Source of the DNA: Brachionus rotundiformis
Lineage: Eukaryota; Rotifera; Eurotatoria; Ploima; Brachionidae
Length of the DNA: 64,000 nucleotides
Assembly (NCBI GenBank): GCA_016802295.1
Contig: JAESIW010000200.1
Location: 4,154,327-4,218,326, forward strand
Direction: 5' to 3'
Shown: in pieces, positions 1 through 10,071 of the stretch
How positions within the stretch are numbered: position 1 is the stretch's first letter
Layout: the number at the start of each line of letters is the position of its first letter
Notes under the pieces: generated by a model
Told to the model about the DNA's origin: nothing
Databases searched by the model: none
What the model saw: the letters and a program-made list of their open reading frames with translations, nothing else
Made by a program: the position numbers and the translations under genes

Positions 1-655
1 AACAGTGTCAGTGTTGAGATAATTAAGAAACGTAAGACATAAGTCGACATTATGATACCTGAAAAGTGTGAAAAGCAAGAGATATAGAAAAGTAGACATT
101 GGAAACAATTGTCCTAAAAAAGACAATAAGCTAAGATGGTAATTCAAGAAAATTTGTTAGAATAGAATAATTGATTGAAAAAGATTTATGATTATATGAC
201 TTTTCGAGAGAAAAATTCTTTATTGGAAAAATGAGGAGATGATTCCATCAATTTTTCCTAAGAAATAACTCTGAATTTCTAACTGATAGAATGCATGCTA
301 CCTATATCAGAACATTCGAAATGACTACAGCAACAAAAAGAACTCTGTCTGGCAGGACAAACAAATTTAATTATTACTAAAGGATAAATAAAGTCTCTGT
401 GGCAAGAGATAATTTAATATAGTAATTCAACAAATCATCGCAGGCAAAATTTGACAAGGCTAAACAACAGTGCACTAGACGAGTCATTTTGACTAGTTTT
501 AAAAAATTTTAAATCCTCATATCTTTTGGACTTAAGGTATGCAATCAAAACAGTGTCATTGATTAACTTATGATACATTTTTAATATTTAACACAATAAA
601 TATTTTAAAAGGATACGGGACAATCAGAGTAAAAAATCCAAATATTTAATTATTA
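1..655. other. Intergenic AT-rich DNA, nothing recognised
   Basis: I see no coding exon, RNA gene or clear repeat in this left edge. It ends at a TA dinucleotide (656-657), which is the target-site duplication of the Tc1 element that follows. Confidence 0.5.
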
Positions 656-662
656 TACAGTA

Positions 663-1584
663 CTGTCAGTTGGGGTAAATATGATAATGGGGTATAAGCG
701 ATAATTTTTTTTTTGAATGATCATTGCTCGTGATAGGATTAATATTTTTGAATAAAATAAAAATTATTTAATAAAAAAACCATTCCTCTACAAAATAATT
801 ATTTAAAGTCGTATATAGATATTTTATTTTTTTTTGAAATTTTCCGACAATTAACTTTAACAATTAAAAAAAACGACTTTTCAAAAAACTAACTTTTTTT
901 GTAGAACCTTTTTTTTTTAATAAAAAAATAAATATTCATTATTATTTTATGCTGAATTCAAATCTGAAATCAGATTTTGAAAAAAATTAACCGCTTTTTA
1001 GCAATCCCAAAAAAACGGATTTTCTCTTGTTTGGGGTAAATGTGATAATTTAATTTAACGTTAAAAAAACTTGAATTTTTTTAAAAATCGCTATTAATTT
1101 AAAAAATGTCAAGAACAAACTTTAATAAAAAATTAAAAAAAACTTTAAAATACACTCAGGAAACTCTTGAAAAAGCTTTAGATGAAATTAAGCTTAAAGT
1201 TTTGAATATACATCAAGCCTCAGTAAGATACAGCATACCATATGCAACCTTACACACTAGGATACATGACAAATTCAAAAAATCATACATTGGAAAAGGA
1301 ACAAATCCTCGGTCGGCTAGTGAAATTTTTTTCTCTTTTTTTTTCGTTTAAAATTGAAATTATCACATTTACTCCAATGAATGGGGTAAATGTGATAACT
1401 TTTCTTATTTTAGTTTATACGCTGTAAAATTTGAACCGTTTATTTTTTTTCAAAAAAAATTTTTTTAATTAAAAAGAAAATGAATTTTTTATTAATTAAA
1501 ATACAACTCAGTCCAAAAAAAAAAATTCCCTCCTCTCTATTAAAACTTAAACATAAGAATTATCGCAATTACCCCATTTGACAG
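663..1584 (+). mobile_element. Pogo-like non-autonomous element nested in the Tc1 end
   Basis: The ends are 26-bp imperfect inverted repeats (663-688 and 1559-1584, 21 of 26 bases matching), beginning CTGTCA and containing TGGGGTAA. TA occurs directly outside both ends (661-662, 1585-1586), the target duplication of the pogo/Tc1-mariner superfamily. The core motif GGGGTAAAT(A/G)TGATAA recurs inside at 1033 and 1383, with a variant at 689 and an inverted copy near 1357-1375. One short ORF with a Psq-like helix-turn-helix is the only coding content. There is no DDE domain, so the element is a non-autonomous derivative. Confidence 0.85.
1106..1351 (+). CDS. Truncated Psq-type HTH protein of the pogo-like element
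   Basis: The 81-residue reading frame has a basic N-terminus and a Psq/CENP-B-N-like segment at about residues 17-55, with the usual pattern: an acidic helix with repeated Leu/Ala, then VLNIHQASVRYSIPYATLHT. That segment is the N-terminal DNA-binding unit of pogo, Tigger and Jerky transposases. Everything after it (second HTH and DDE catalytic core) is missing, and the frame ends in a Phe-rich run from a T-tract. It lies inside the element at 663-1584. It may still bind the repeated terminal motifs, or may simply be decaying; whether it is expressed is unknown. Confidence 0.55.
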   Translation: MSRTNFNKKLKKTLKYTQETLEKALDEIKLKVLNIHQASVRYSIPYATLHTRIHDKFKKSYIGKGTNPRSASEIFFSFFFV

Positions 1585-2014
1585 TATGTTGCAAAAGTTT
1601 AGAAATTGGTTATTTTATTTATCTTAAATTGTTTACTTGTTGTATTTTACGAAAAATTGAGTACCAAAGAAAAAAAATAAAAGCACTAATTTGTAGAATT
1701 TTTTTTTCTCTACAATTTGATATATGACACTGGGAATAAAAATATAATTAACTTTTAAATATTTCTAATGAAGAAACTTTCTCTAAAAATAAAAAATAAA
1801 AGTCGGTGCAAAAGTTTAGAAATTCGGGTAAACCTAAAGTTTTAGCAACCATTGCTACCTTTTTTTCACACCTTAATGATTAATTCTTAAATAGCTTCTA
1901 ATTTTGATTAAATTGTGCTCTAAAACTGCTTAAAATAACTATTCTCAAACTACTTAGGTCTTTTCAAAATAACTTAACCAAAAAATCTTAATTTTGCCAA
2001 AAAATTACCAAAAA

Positions 2015-2817
2015 ATGGGTAAAAAAAACGTCTATAGCCCACTAAAATGGCAGATCGTTGGTCTGCTAAAAAGTGGAGATAAAAAGCAAAATGAGATAGC
2101 CAACATGCTAGGAGTATCTCCAGAATGTGTCTCTTCAACTAAAAAACGATATGAAGAGACTGGTACTGTGTCTGATCGAAGCCGTTCTCGTAGACCTCGG
2201 AAGTTGACTTTTAGGAATGAAAATTACATTTTTAGAGAGTTAAGAAAAGACCCTACATCTAGCTATCAAAAACTCGCCACTGATTTTAATTCTAAGACTC
2301 AAGGGGTTAGGGTAAGTAAGTCTACTGTAATGAGATTTCTCAAAAAAAAAAGCTTAGAGTCCCAAACAGCGGTCAGAAAACCCCTTTTAACCATAAAAGA
2401 TAGACAAAAAAGATACAAGTGGTGTGAACAGAGACTTAATTGCACATCAACACCTTGGAAAACAACCTTTTTCCATCTGTTGACCTGCTATTTGAGCCAG
2501 GCGACCCTTGGATTTTTCAGCAAGATGGCGCTTCGGCACATACTGCCCACTCAGTAAGGGACTGGTTGAAAGAACAGAACATAGAGGTACTGGCATGGTG
2601 TGCCCGTTCACCAGATCTCATCCCAATCGAGAACTTATGGTCATACATGAATGCCAAAATGGTAAACACAAAGGTAACCTCTATCGAGCATTTAAAAGAG
2701 GTTTTACACAAAGAGTGGATAAAGATTCCAACTGAGTACGTTCAAAAGTTGATTGAATCTATGCCAAAAAGAGTTTTGGCTTGTTATAAGGCCAAAGGCG
2801 GTCATTTTAAATATTAA
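2015..2817 (+). pseudogene. Tc1 transposase with an internal deletion and frame change
   Basis: The first ATG is at 2015. The N-terminal part (to about 2440) carries the paired-like double helix-turn-helix: NEIANMLGVSPECVSSTKKR, a GRPR-like RRPRK hook, and a second HTH ending near SKSTVMRFLKKK. After RYKWCEQRLN the reading frame changes. The continuation in another frame (from about 2440) holds the second and third catalytic residues: WIFQQDGASAHTA, then SPDLIPIENLW with 34 residues between D and E, i.e. DD34E. The stretch that should carry the first catalytic Asp (the WSDE block, roughly 100 residues) is absent. The deletion removes the active site and breaks the frame, so the product is inactive. 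Confidence 0.85.
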
Positions 2818-3049
2818 TTTGAAAAATTTCTAAACTTTTGAACCGTTTTTTTTTTTTTATCTATTGTGTCCATTTTTTTTTATGTATTTTTTTTTTTGTG
2901 ATTTTTTTTTTTGATATTATGATCTTGGATTGATGACAAATAAAAATTTGAAAAAAAAAACGCTTTTTTATTTTCCTGTCTGTTATAAATGCAAAAACAA
3001 TTCTTTTGTAAACGAAAAAAAAAATTCTAAACTTTTGCAACATACTGTA

Positions 3050-4239
3050 TATATTCTGATAGATCTCGACGAGCCAAAGTGAACTCTATTAGAACTTAGG
3101 AAATATGAATTTCCGTTCAAAAGTTACAGCGGCATAAAGTTCCATTTTTTTATTCATCAATACTTTTGGAAAAATAAATCCATTTCGGGTAATTTTCAAG
3201 AAAAATAGTCCATGTACATATCAAAATGTACAGAATTGACCAAGGAATCAAAATTTGACAATGAAATAACAATTATAGAATTATTTAACTCTATAAACCC
3301 TTACAAACCAAAATTGGATTTTTTTTTCTTTTGAGGGCTGTAGAGCGCCAAAGCCAAAGGAGCGTTGGTCGAAATTTTTTTTATTTTTATGTTCTACTAA
3401 TTGGCTTAATAAAAATCAGATCCTAAAAAGTTTCGCTTCCTCAGCAAATTATGCTTACTAAAGATTACAAATTTTTTATATTCCTTTGATTTTTAAAATT
3501 AAGAATACTTCACTATTTTAGATTCAATTTAATTAAATCTAATGTAACTGATTCAATTGAAATTTTATAGATATTAAGAAAACAATTATGTTTGCAAATT
3601 GTGAGGGAAAAAATTGGTAGAGAAAAAGTAAGAGAAAGAGGTTTTGGTTTTCAATGAGTCATTATTTTCTGTTACACTATGGAATGTTCATAGTCGTGTT
3701 GTTGAATGTTTGCCAAAGATGAAGGCCAACAATTTTGTTGTGTCCTGGCATAACTCCTTTCAAATATGTTGAACACATCCATTTGTCGATTCATTAGTTT
3801 ATTCATTTATCAGAGAACAAAATACATGTTGTTAGACGATCGTATTAAAGTTATTTTAAGCAATTATAGTTTTGTTAATATTGAAGAGATAATGAAGAGT
3901 CCGTGTTTAATTACTTTATCAAATAAAAATAATTGACAACTTATTTTGCAATAAATTATTTAGTTATTTCAATTACATTATCAATTAGGTATTTTTATCT
4001 AATTTTTTTTCAGATAATAAAAATAGTAAATTCTAATTAATCTTTATTTACATTCTAGAAAAAGTTATTTGTTTTATCAAGTTTTAATATGATTTTTAAT
4101 CAAGACAAAAATCGTGTCGATAGCTACTAATAATAAAAATCGAGTTAAAAATCTTAACGTTTAGCCTAAAATCAAATCCATTTTGATTAAAGGAAAAATC
4201 AAAATAATACAACAAACTAGATAGATAAAACAAATCAAT
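3050..4239. other. Intergenic region upstream of RAD21, nothing recognised
   Basis: AT-rich, with one less AT-rich stretch at about 3640-3830 that might be an old repeat or untranslated leader. I found no coding signal, terminal repeat or RNA gene. It probably contains the RAD21 promoter. Confidence 0.4.
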
Positions 4240-7200
4240 ATGTATTATGCTCACTTTATACTCAACAAAAAAGGTCCGCTAGCCAAAATATGGCTGGCGG
4301 CCCATTGGGATAAGAAGCTGACTAAAGCACAAATTTATGAGACAAATATCGAATCAACCATAGAAACCATCCTTGAGCCTCAGGTAAATATTTAGTTGAA
4401 AAAAAAGAATGACCAACTTAATTTTTTTCCAGATGAACCTGGCTTTGCGGACATCAGGTCATTTATTGTTAGGTGTTTGCCGAATTTACTCCAGAAAAGT
4501 AAAATATTTGCTAGCAGACTGCAATGAGGCATTTGTAAAGATCAAATTGGCCTTTCGTCCCGGCCTAATCGATCTCCCTAAAGAAAAACAACAAGCTTCT
4601 ATCGAAGCGATCACTTTACCAGAAAAATTTCCTGATTTTTCTCTAAATTTTGCCGACATAAACATTGAAGAAATGGATTTGTCCAAGGCATCGGTGCAAC
4701 AAGCCCGAGTCGAAGACATTACTTTAAAAGAAGATTTTGGCACTTTTGTCACAATGCAAGAGGACGACTTCGGAGACATGGGCAGCTTTGGAATGGGAAT
4801 GGATATGGACACATTTATGATGAGTGACATGGAAAAAGGAAGACATCTTGGCGAAAGTTTGCTCAACAACCAAAATGATATTGATTTTTTTCAAGACAGA
4901 ACCAATAATCAGTCTGAATTTGCCTCTGGATGTATAAAAATATAAAGATGTTTAATTATTTTTGTTTAAAGCTTTTTTTAAGTCCATGATTTGAGCAAAC
5001 AAAGTGAAAATAATCAAAACGAAATACAGCCTATGGAGTTAAATGAGATAAACAACGAGCTAAGGGTTGATCCAATTGATTCTAGTAATAATATTTTGAT
5101 AACCATTTAATTTTTTTATCTTTCCACGTTTTAATTATTTCCCATGTCACATAATTAAAAATTTATAGACTCAAAAGAAATGCTTTATTTATAAACATAG
5201 ATAAATTAAGGACTGATAAGCAAACAGAAAATAATGACTAATCTATTTTTTGAAAAAAATTAGCTTTTGTTCTAATGATAAAGTTTTTTTTTTATTTTAA
5301 AAAAATTTTGGTCTTCTTTTGGACAAACTTTTAATTTGATTTAGATTATTAAAAATTTGAGAGTTAATAATAATAATAATAAGCTTGAAAAAGTATTATT
5401 TGCTGGCAGTTGAAAACTTAAAAACCATTAAGTAAAATGTTGATGATTTGGAACCCACTGCTTCCATCTACAAACCCAATATTGACGAGCTGCTTTAGAA
5501 TGAGAGTCAGGCTAATCCATCTAATCTGGAAGTAACTCCAGTTAAGGATGATAAACACAAAAACTTTTTTATCTACTTTAAACACTTTAATTTTAAAATT
5601 ATTTTATTTTTTGAAATTTAAAATGGATAGACAATCAAATCAATTACTTTTACAGCACTTTTTGTACTTTATGGTATTTTTTATTCTGTAGGCTACAACT
5701 TAAATAAGAAATACCATTTAGTACTAAAAGTACCCAAAATATAAAAAGGCTTTTGGAATAAAAAATACTATCAAGTAAAAAAAGTGTTGTATGATTGATA
5801 AATTTTCATTGAGTTTACTTTAAATTAAAAACAAATCAAGTTTTATCTTCTATTAATATTTATTTTGAAATATTCAAATCTTATTTTATCCAGTTTTTTT
5901 AAATTTGGCACAGAAAAACAAAAAAAACATTAATGTCATATAAAATTTTCAATTAACTAAAAATGCTAGCCCACACGAAAAAAGTAAAAGTTTATTTTGC
6001 CGAGTTCTCTAAGAATGTTAAAAAACTAAAACTAAAAGCCAGTTTTTTACTTATTGGAAAAATGTTTTTTAACAAGATTTTTTAATGGTTTATTCTGTTC
6101 TACTGTATCGAATTTCCCAAAAGTATTTCATCATTTATAGAAAACTATTTTCGTTCATAAGATTTTCATAGATTAAAATTTTTTTTTCAGCTACATTTAA
6201 TTCCGTATCCGAAAATCAACCAGTTGAAACAACTGACATTGTGATGCAAGAATGCAACGATGACATATTGGGTACATTAAAGTTTTAATAATTAATTTTT
6301 ATGATCTAATAATTAATACAACAGAAAACCACGAGATGACTATTCAAAACGAGAGCCAAGTACAGCCTGGCGTGGTTCCGACTCTGTTTGACGAGCAGCC
6401 AACTGTTAATAACACCAACTTAGCAGAAGAGCCAGCTGAGAAATTAGCAAAATTAAATGATATGGGTAAATATTTTTTAATAAAAGTTAAAAAGTAATTA
6501 AATTATTTTCTTAGATATTCTTGAAGAAGAGCAAAACAAGTCTCCTGAAAACGAAGCAAGTGAAAAAGTTGTTGCTGCGCCAGTGGTTGAGAAACAGATA
6601 AAAAATAGGCGTAGACGCAAGATAGTAATAGACGAAGTCAAGGAAATCGACTCGGCAGCCATGAAACAGCAACTAAGTGATACAAGTGCAATCTCTGGCA
6701 GTTTGGAACTGGCTCCGCCGACTCGGAAACTAATGCACTTAAAAGAAATTGGTGGAATTGAAAAATTATACAGTATGACCTCTAGGCCGCAAAATAACAA
6801 AATCTTCCAAAGAATGTACACTAGAAATATGATTACCAAGGGCCTGTCTGATATAACTAACTCGAACAAAACTGTGCGAGAAAATACCAAAATAAACGCT
6901 TCACTGCACGAAGAGGTGTCTGTGAATGCTGAAATGTCAGTTGAGGCAAGTATGAATGGTGATCAGGTCAGCAAAAATGTTTTACCATTAGCCGATAGTT
7001 TTATTGATAGCAACGATGTGACCAAAAATGCTGCTCTGGGCGACGAATCTTTAGACAAAGGTCTGGAATCTGTACCACCTCATAAATCAATAGAGGATAT
7101 GAGTGAATTGGAACCTCCTGCTTCCATCTACAACCCCAATATTGACGAGCTGCTGTTGAATGAGAGTCAGGCTAATCCATCTAATCTAGAGGTAACTCCA

Positions 7201-7641
7201 GTTAAGGATGATAAAGTGGAAAAAAGGGCTTCTGAAAGTGAAGATGATGAGGAGGAAGATGACGGAGTAGAGGTCAAGAAATCTAAAGGAAAGACCGGAT
7301 CGCCAAGTGCTAAAAAAAGATACAGAAAATCGTTAAATACCACCAGAGATCAAACTATACGCGAAGAAGAGGACATGGAAGAAACACTGTCAAGTGATCC
7401 GAGCAAAAATTTGACCAAACGAGCTAAAACTATGATTTCCATTTTGAATAAAAATTTCAGCAAATATGACAATGTTGGCTTTACTGAATTGATTAAGAAA
7501 AATGGTCGCAAAAATGTTGTACAAAAATTTTATTCCTTGTTAGTCTTGACCAAATATGAAATTATAGAAGTTACGCAAGAGGACTCGTATGATGAAATTA
7601 TTATCACCAAGGGAGAAAAATTCGATACAATGGCACCATAA
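4240..7641 (+). CDS. RAD21: RAD21/SCC1 cohesin kleisin subunit
   Basis: Kleisin that closes the SMC1-SMC3 cohesin ring in the nucleus. Six exons: 4240-4383, 4433-4931, 4983-5084, 6191-6271, 6325-6465, 6515-7641; all phases agree and give 697 residues (vertebrate RAD21 is about 630). The N-terminal kleisin domain is nearly textbook: MYYAHFILNKKGPLAKIWLA, then ALRTSGHLLLGV and YLLADCNEAFVKIK. A conserved middle block follows around residues 345-420 (RRRRKIVIDEVKEID, LELAPPTRKLM), and an acidic, Ser-rich linker. The C-terminal winged helix at about 640-697 (VVQKFYSLLVLTKYEIIEVT) binds SMC1. Introns 1, 2, 4 and 5 are about 50 bp; intron 3 is 1.1 kb and contains a copied piece of exon 6. The small exons 3-5 are assigned from phase and acceptors and are slightly less sure than the ends. 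Confidence 0.95.
5448..5555 (+). pseudogene. Copied RAD21 exon 6 fragment inside RAD21 intron 3
   Basis: This 108-bp segment is the same length as, and differs by only a few bases from, RAD21 coding sequence 7108-7215 (protein ELEPPASIYNPNIDELLLNE region and onwards). In the copy the codons for LL at the DELLLNE block have become one containing TAG, so it cannot be read as an exon. It has no splice sites of its own, no poly(A) and no terminal repeats. A patch inserted during double-strand-break repair or template switching, using the nearby gene as donor, is the simplest explanation. Confidence 0.85.
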
Positions 7642-8353
7642 TTTTTTTTAGTAAAGAATGTAATTTTTGTATGTATATTGAAATGAGTAGGAAATACTAT
7701 GTTTAATATGTGAGATAAGGATAAAACAAGTTTTTTAATGATATAAAAATAATTAATTTTTTTAAAGTAAATTTTTGATATCTTTTGAAATAAATTAGTT
7801 TGCAAAAAATTTTAAATATAATTTTCATCATTAAAAATATAAAATGAAAAAATTTTTCATTTGGAATTTAGTGAATGTGAGACTTATTTTTAAGTTTATT
7901 GTTTCTTTGGTGAATTTTTTAGACAGATTTTTGATAGTTCACCTAAGGATGATATCAAAGCCTATCTTTTAAAAATAACACATTATTTGATCATCGTTTT
8001 TTAAAGTATGATATTTTTATTTTTTAAATTCACGTAAAGTTCTATTGGTAACCAAATAAGATAACATACAAGTCGTAGAAATCGCTTAATAGGCTTTAAA
8101 TGTAAAATAAAATGCTTCAAGAAATTGAACATCGGGTTAAATTTTCTTTAAGGCTGACTCATTAAGAATGCTTTTTAATTGTTAAATCTTATCTATAGGT
8201 TCATGGTATCCATAACTTAACAAATCAAAAAATTTCACAGGAAAGCCACAAAGATAATTCCTCCACTTTAAAAATATGAATACGTCAAGAGACTTGAGTT
8301 GTTTGGCATTACAGATCTGAATAAATTACCAAGGAAAGAAAATTTTATTTGAT
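7642..8353. other. RAD21 3' flank with possible LINE scrap
   Basis: AT-rich 3' flank with AATAAA-like hexamers (for example near 7789). At about 8270-8345 the plus strand can be read as a short LINE-like segment (VKRLELFGITDLNKL), resembling the last conserved block of non-LTR polyproteins, but it is too short to be certain. Confidence 0.35.
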
Positions 8354-8576
8354 TATTTACCGTTAACCCTTGCAAATAAGTGCCCCTCTAAGACTCTTTT
8401 TTTAAAGCTAATCAAAAGTGGCTTAGTTCTATCTATTTTGCTTTCTTGTAAAGCATACTTAGATCTCTAAAAAATATTTAATTTGAAGAAAATTTTTTAT
8501 CGTCTAAAGGCTTAAATTCTTCAATAAAGACACGATTTTGGGGGCACTTATTTGCAAGGGTTTACGGTTAAATAAA
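8354..8576. mobile_element. Small MITE with CCCTTGCAAATAAGTGCC ends
   Basis: The sequence ACCGTTAACCCTTGCAAATA at 8360 onward reappears inverted at 8539-8567, with about 27 of 28 bases matching; a weaker match extends a few bases further out. The ends CCCTTGC...GCAAGGG with a TTAA on the left and TTTA on the right would suit a decayed piggyBac-type MITE, but the target duplication is not clean. About 150 bp of unrelated AT-rich DNA lies between the arms. No coding capacity. Confidence 0.6.
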
Positions 8577-8589
8577 GTTGGATTATTCC

Positions 8590-8870
8590 TTCCGATGCTT
8601 AACTTTTAGAGAGTCTGAGCCCGTCACCGCCAAGCAGTGCGGTGCTGCGACACCCTGAATCTTTCTAAAGTAGCTTTTCTTAAACAGTAGCAGCTGGCTT
8701 AGATTTTACCACATTTAACCCAGAAAGACCTTTAATGATTACTGATCTTTTCATCAAATCTCTAACCAGGTCTACCTCTTCTAATTCATTCACAATTTAA
8801 CATTTCAATCGAATCCACTTAATAATATTTTGTTCCACTTGTATACTTAATGCTAATGATAATAAGCTTA
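8590..8870 (-). mobile_element. LINE 3' fragment (same family as 21.4-21.9 kb)
   Basis: Reverse translation gives NELEEVDLVRDLMKRSVIKG followed by a segment starting NVVKSKPAATV and a GC-richer tail. This matches, with stops and indels, the fragment in the DDX60 intron (NELENVNMTKGLVNGSVIKG and NVVTSKSHAGFKATL). These blocks belong to the conserved C-terminal end of non-LTR retrotransposon polyproteins (RG-D-LI-YK...NRVV-WN-LP-VV). It is 5'-truncated and dead. Confidence 0.65.
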
Positions 8871-9498
8871 ATAGTTGCTTACAACTCTACGATGATATGA
8901 ATATAACAGAACCATAATATATATTATATGATGCCAATTTAGTGAAAAATGAGCCATAATCAAGATAAAGTATTAATTGTTTAGGAATGAAAAAGCTCAA
9001 TAGTTATAGTTTTAATTAAAGTATTTTTAACAAAAAGACGACATCATTAGATTAATTCATTTGTAATTTTTCCTGAAGTCTTTCTGTAGTAATTGTGGTT
9101 AAATTGGTAGTTTGGCATTAATTCACTTAATAAAACTGAAATATGCTAAAATTAAAATTGATAACTTGTGATTTTTGAATTCAGTACCAATTATTATAAT
9201 TTTTTATTGAATGTCAAATTATTAACTCTTAAATTATCTCTCTATTTTTTAAAGACTTTTAGAATCTTAATATTTTAAATTTTAAGCATCAATTAGAAAA
9301 TAAATTAAAAATGGCATTTTCAGGATATTTACCAAAATTTAAAGAAAATAATTAAGGCATTAATTTAGGTTAAATTTGATCATAAAATATTAGCTACACA
9401 TAAAATTGAATTTAGCCTATTATTATATTAAGCCTAGCAATAACAATCATGAATTTATTATTTTGAGGGTTGGAAAATTTATTCTGGCAAGATTTTAA
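8871..9498. other. Intergenic AT-rich DNA upstream of POLD4
   Basis: No exon, repeat or RNA gene recognised. It probably includes the POLD4 promoter. Confidence 0.4.
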
Positions 9499-9886
9499 AT
9501 GAGCCGTCAAAGTAAAACTAGTAATTATTCTGGAAAAAAAGTAATTAAAAAAGAAGAAGAATCCAATATTGATGAATTAGAGATTCTTAAGAAATTTGAT
9601 TTGGACTTAAAATTTGGTCCATGCTACAGTAAATTTAAATTTAAAATAAATGAGATTAAATCTAAAAATAGGTTTGAATCATTTCTAGATGTTAAAAGAA
9701 TTGATAGATGGAATTGGGCTGAGAGAAATGAGCTAAAACCGCCAAAGATAGTCAAAGAAATCTTAGAAAATCATCCGAACGATTTTAAATATTATATGAG
9801 GTAAATTTAGCAGAATATTTACAAAAATGATAGAGAAAATTTTCTTAAGTATGTGGAATGATCCTTTGGTTTTGCCTAAAAATTAA
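9499..9886 (+). CDS. POLD4: DNA polymerase delta subunit 4 (p12)
   Basis: Smallest accessory subunit of replicative DNA polymerase delta, acting in the nucleus. Exons 9499-9800 and 9850-9886 around a 49-bp intron give 112 residues (human p12 is 107). The family core is clear: a Lys-rich N-terminus, LKKFDLDLKFGPC at about 30-42, then RIDRWNWAERNELKPPKIV and ILENHPNDF. Without splicing the frame stops after YYMR. Using the GTAAAT donor and the TTAAG acceptor gives the C-terminus SMWNDPLVLP, which matches the family ending (SLWHLYPL in mammals), so the second exon is well supported. POLD4 is missing from several model invertebrates. The gene is compact and sits 185 bp upstream of the cathepsin gene on the same strand. 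Confidence 0.88.
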
Positions 9887-10071
9887 ACTTAAATTAAGAT
9901 TTGAATATTTTTTTGATTCAATGAAAATTTAATTATTTTCCTAAAAGGAACAATTTGTTTATGATTTAAAAGAAAAAATTAAATTTTAAATTCAAATAAA
10001 GTCAAATCAATTCGACTTTTAATTTAAGTGATAATATAAAGCTTGAAAAAATAAAAAATAAAAACAATAAA

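Larger units (their letters stand above)
658..3047 (+). mobile_element. Tc1-like DNA transposon, dead, split by a nested insertion
   Basis: The right end reads TTCTAAACTTTTGCAACATACTG at 3025-3047, of which the reverse complement (23 bases) matches the left end exactly once the nested element at 663-1584 is removed: bases 658-660 plus TA, then 1587-1604. TA target duplications lie at 656-657 and 3048-3049. A second, inner copy of the terminal motif (CAAAAGTTTAGAAATT) is near 1809-1824 and, inverted, at 2825-2840, giving the long IR/DR-type ends known in Sleeping Beauty-like elements. Without the nested insert the element is about 1.47 kb. Its transposase is deleted internally (see the pseudogene entry), so it cannot move by itself. 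Confidence 0.88.

Noticed and set aside
1994..2014. Extension of the Tc1 transposase upstream
   Set aside because: The first codon would be TTG; ATG at 2015 fits the family's start.
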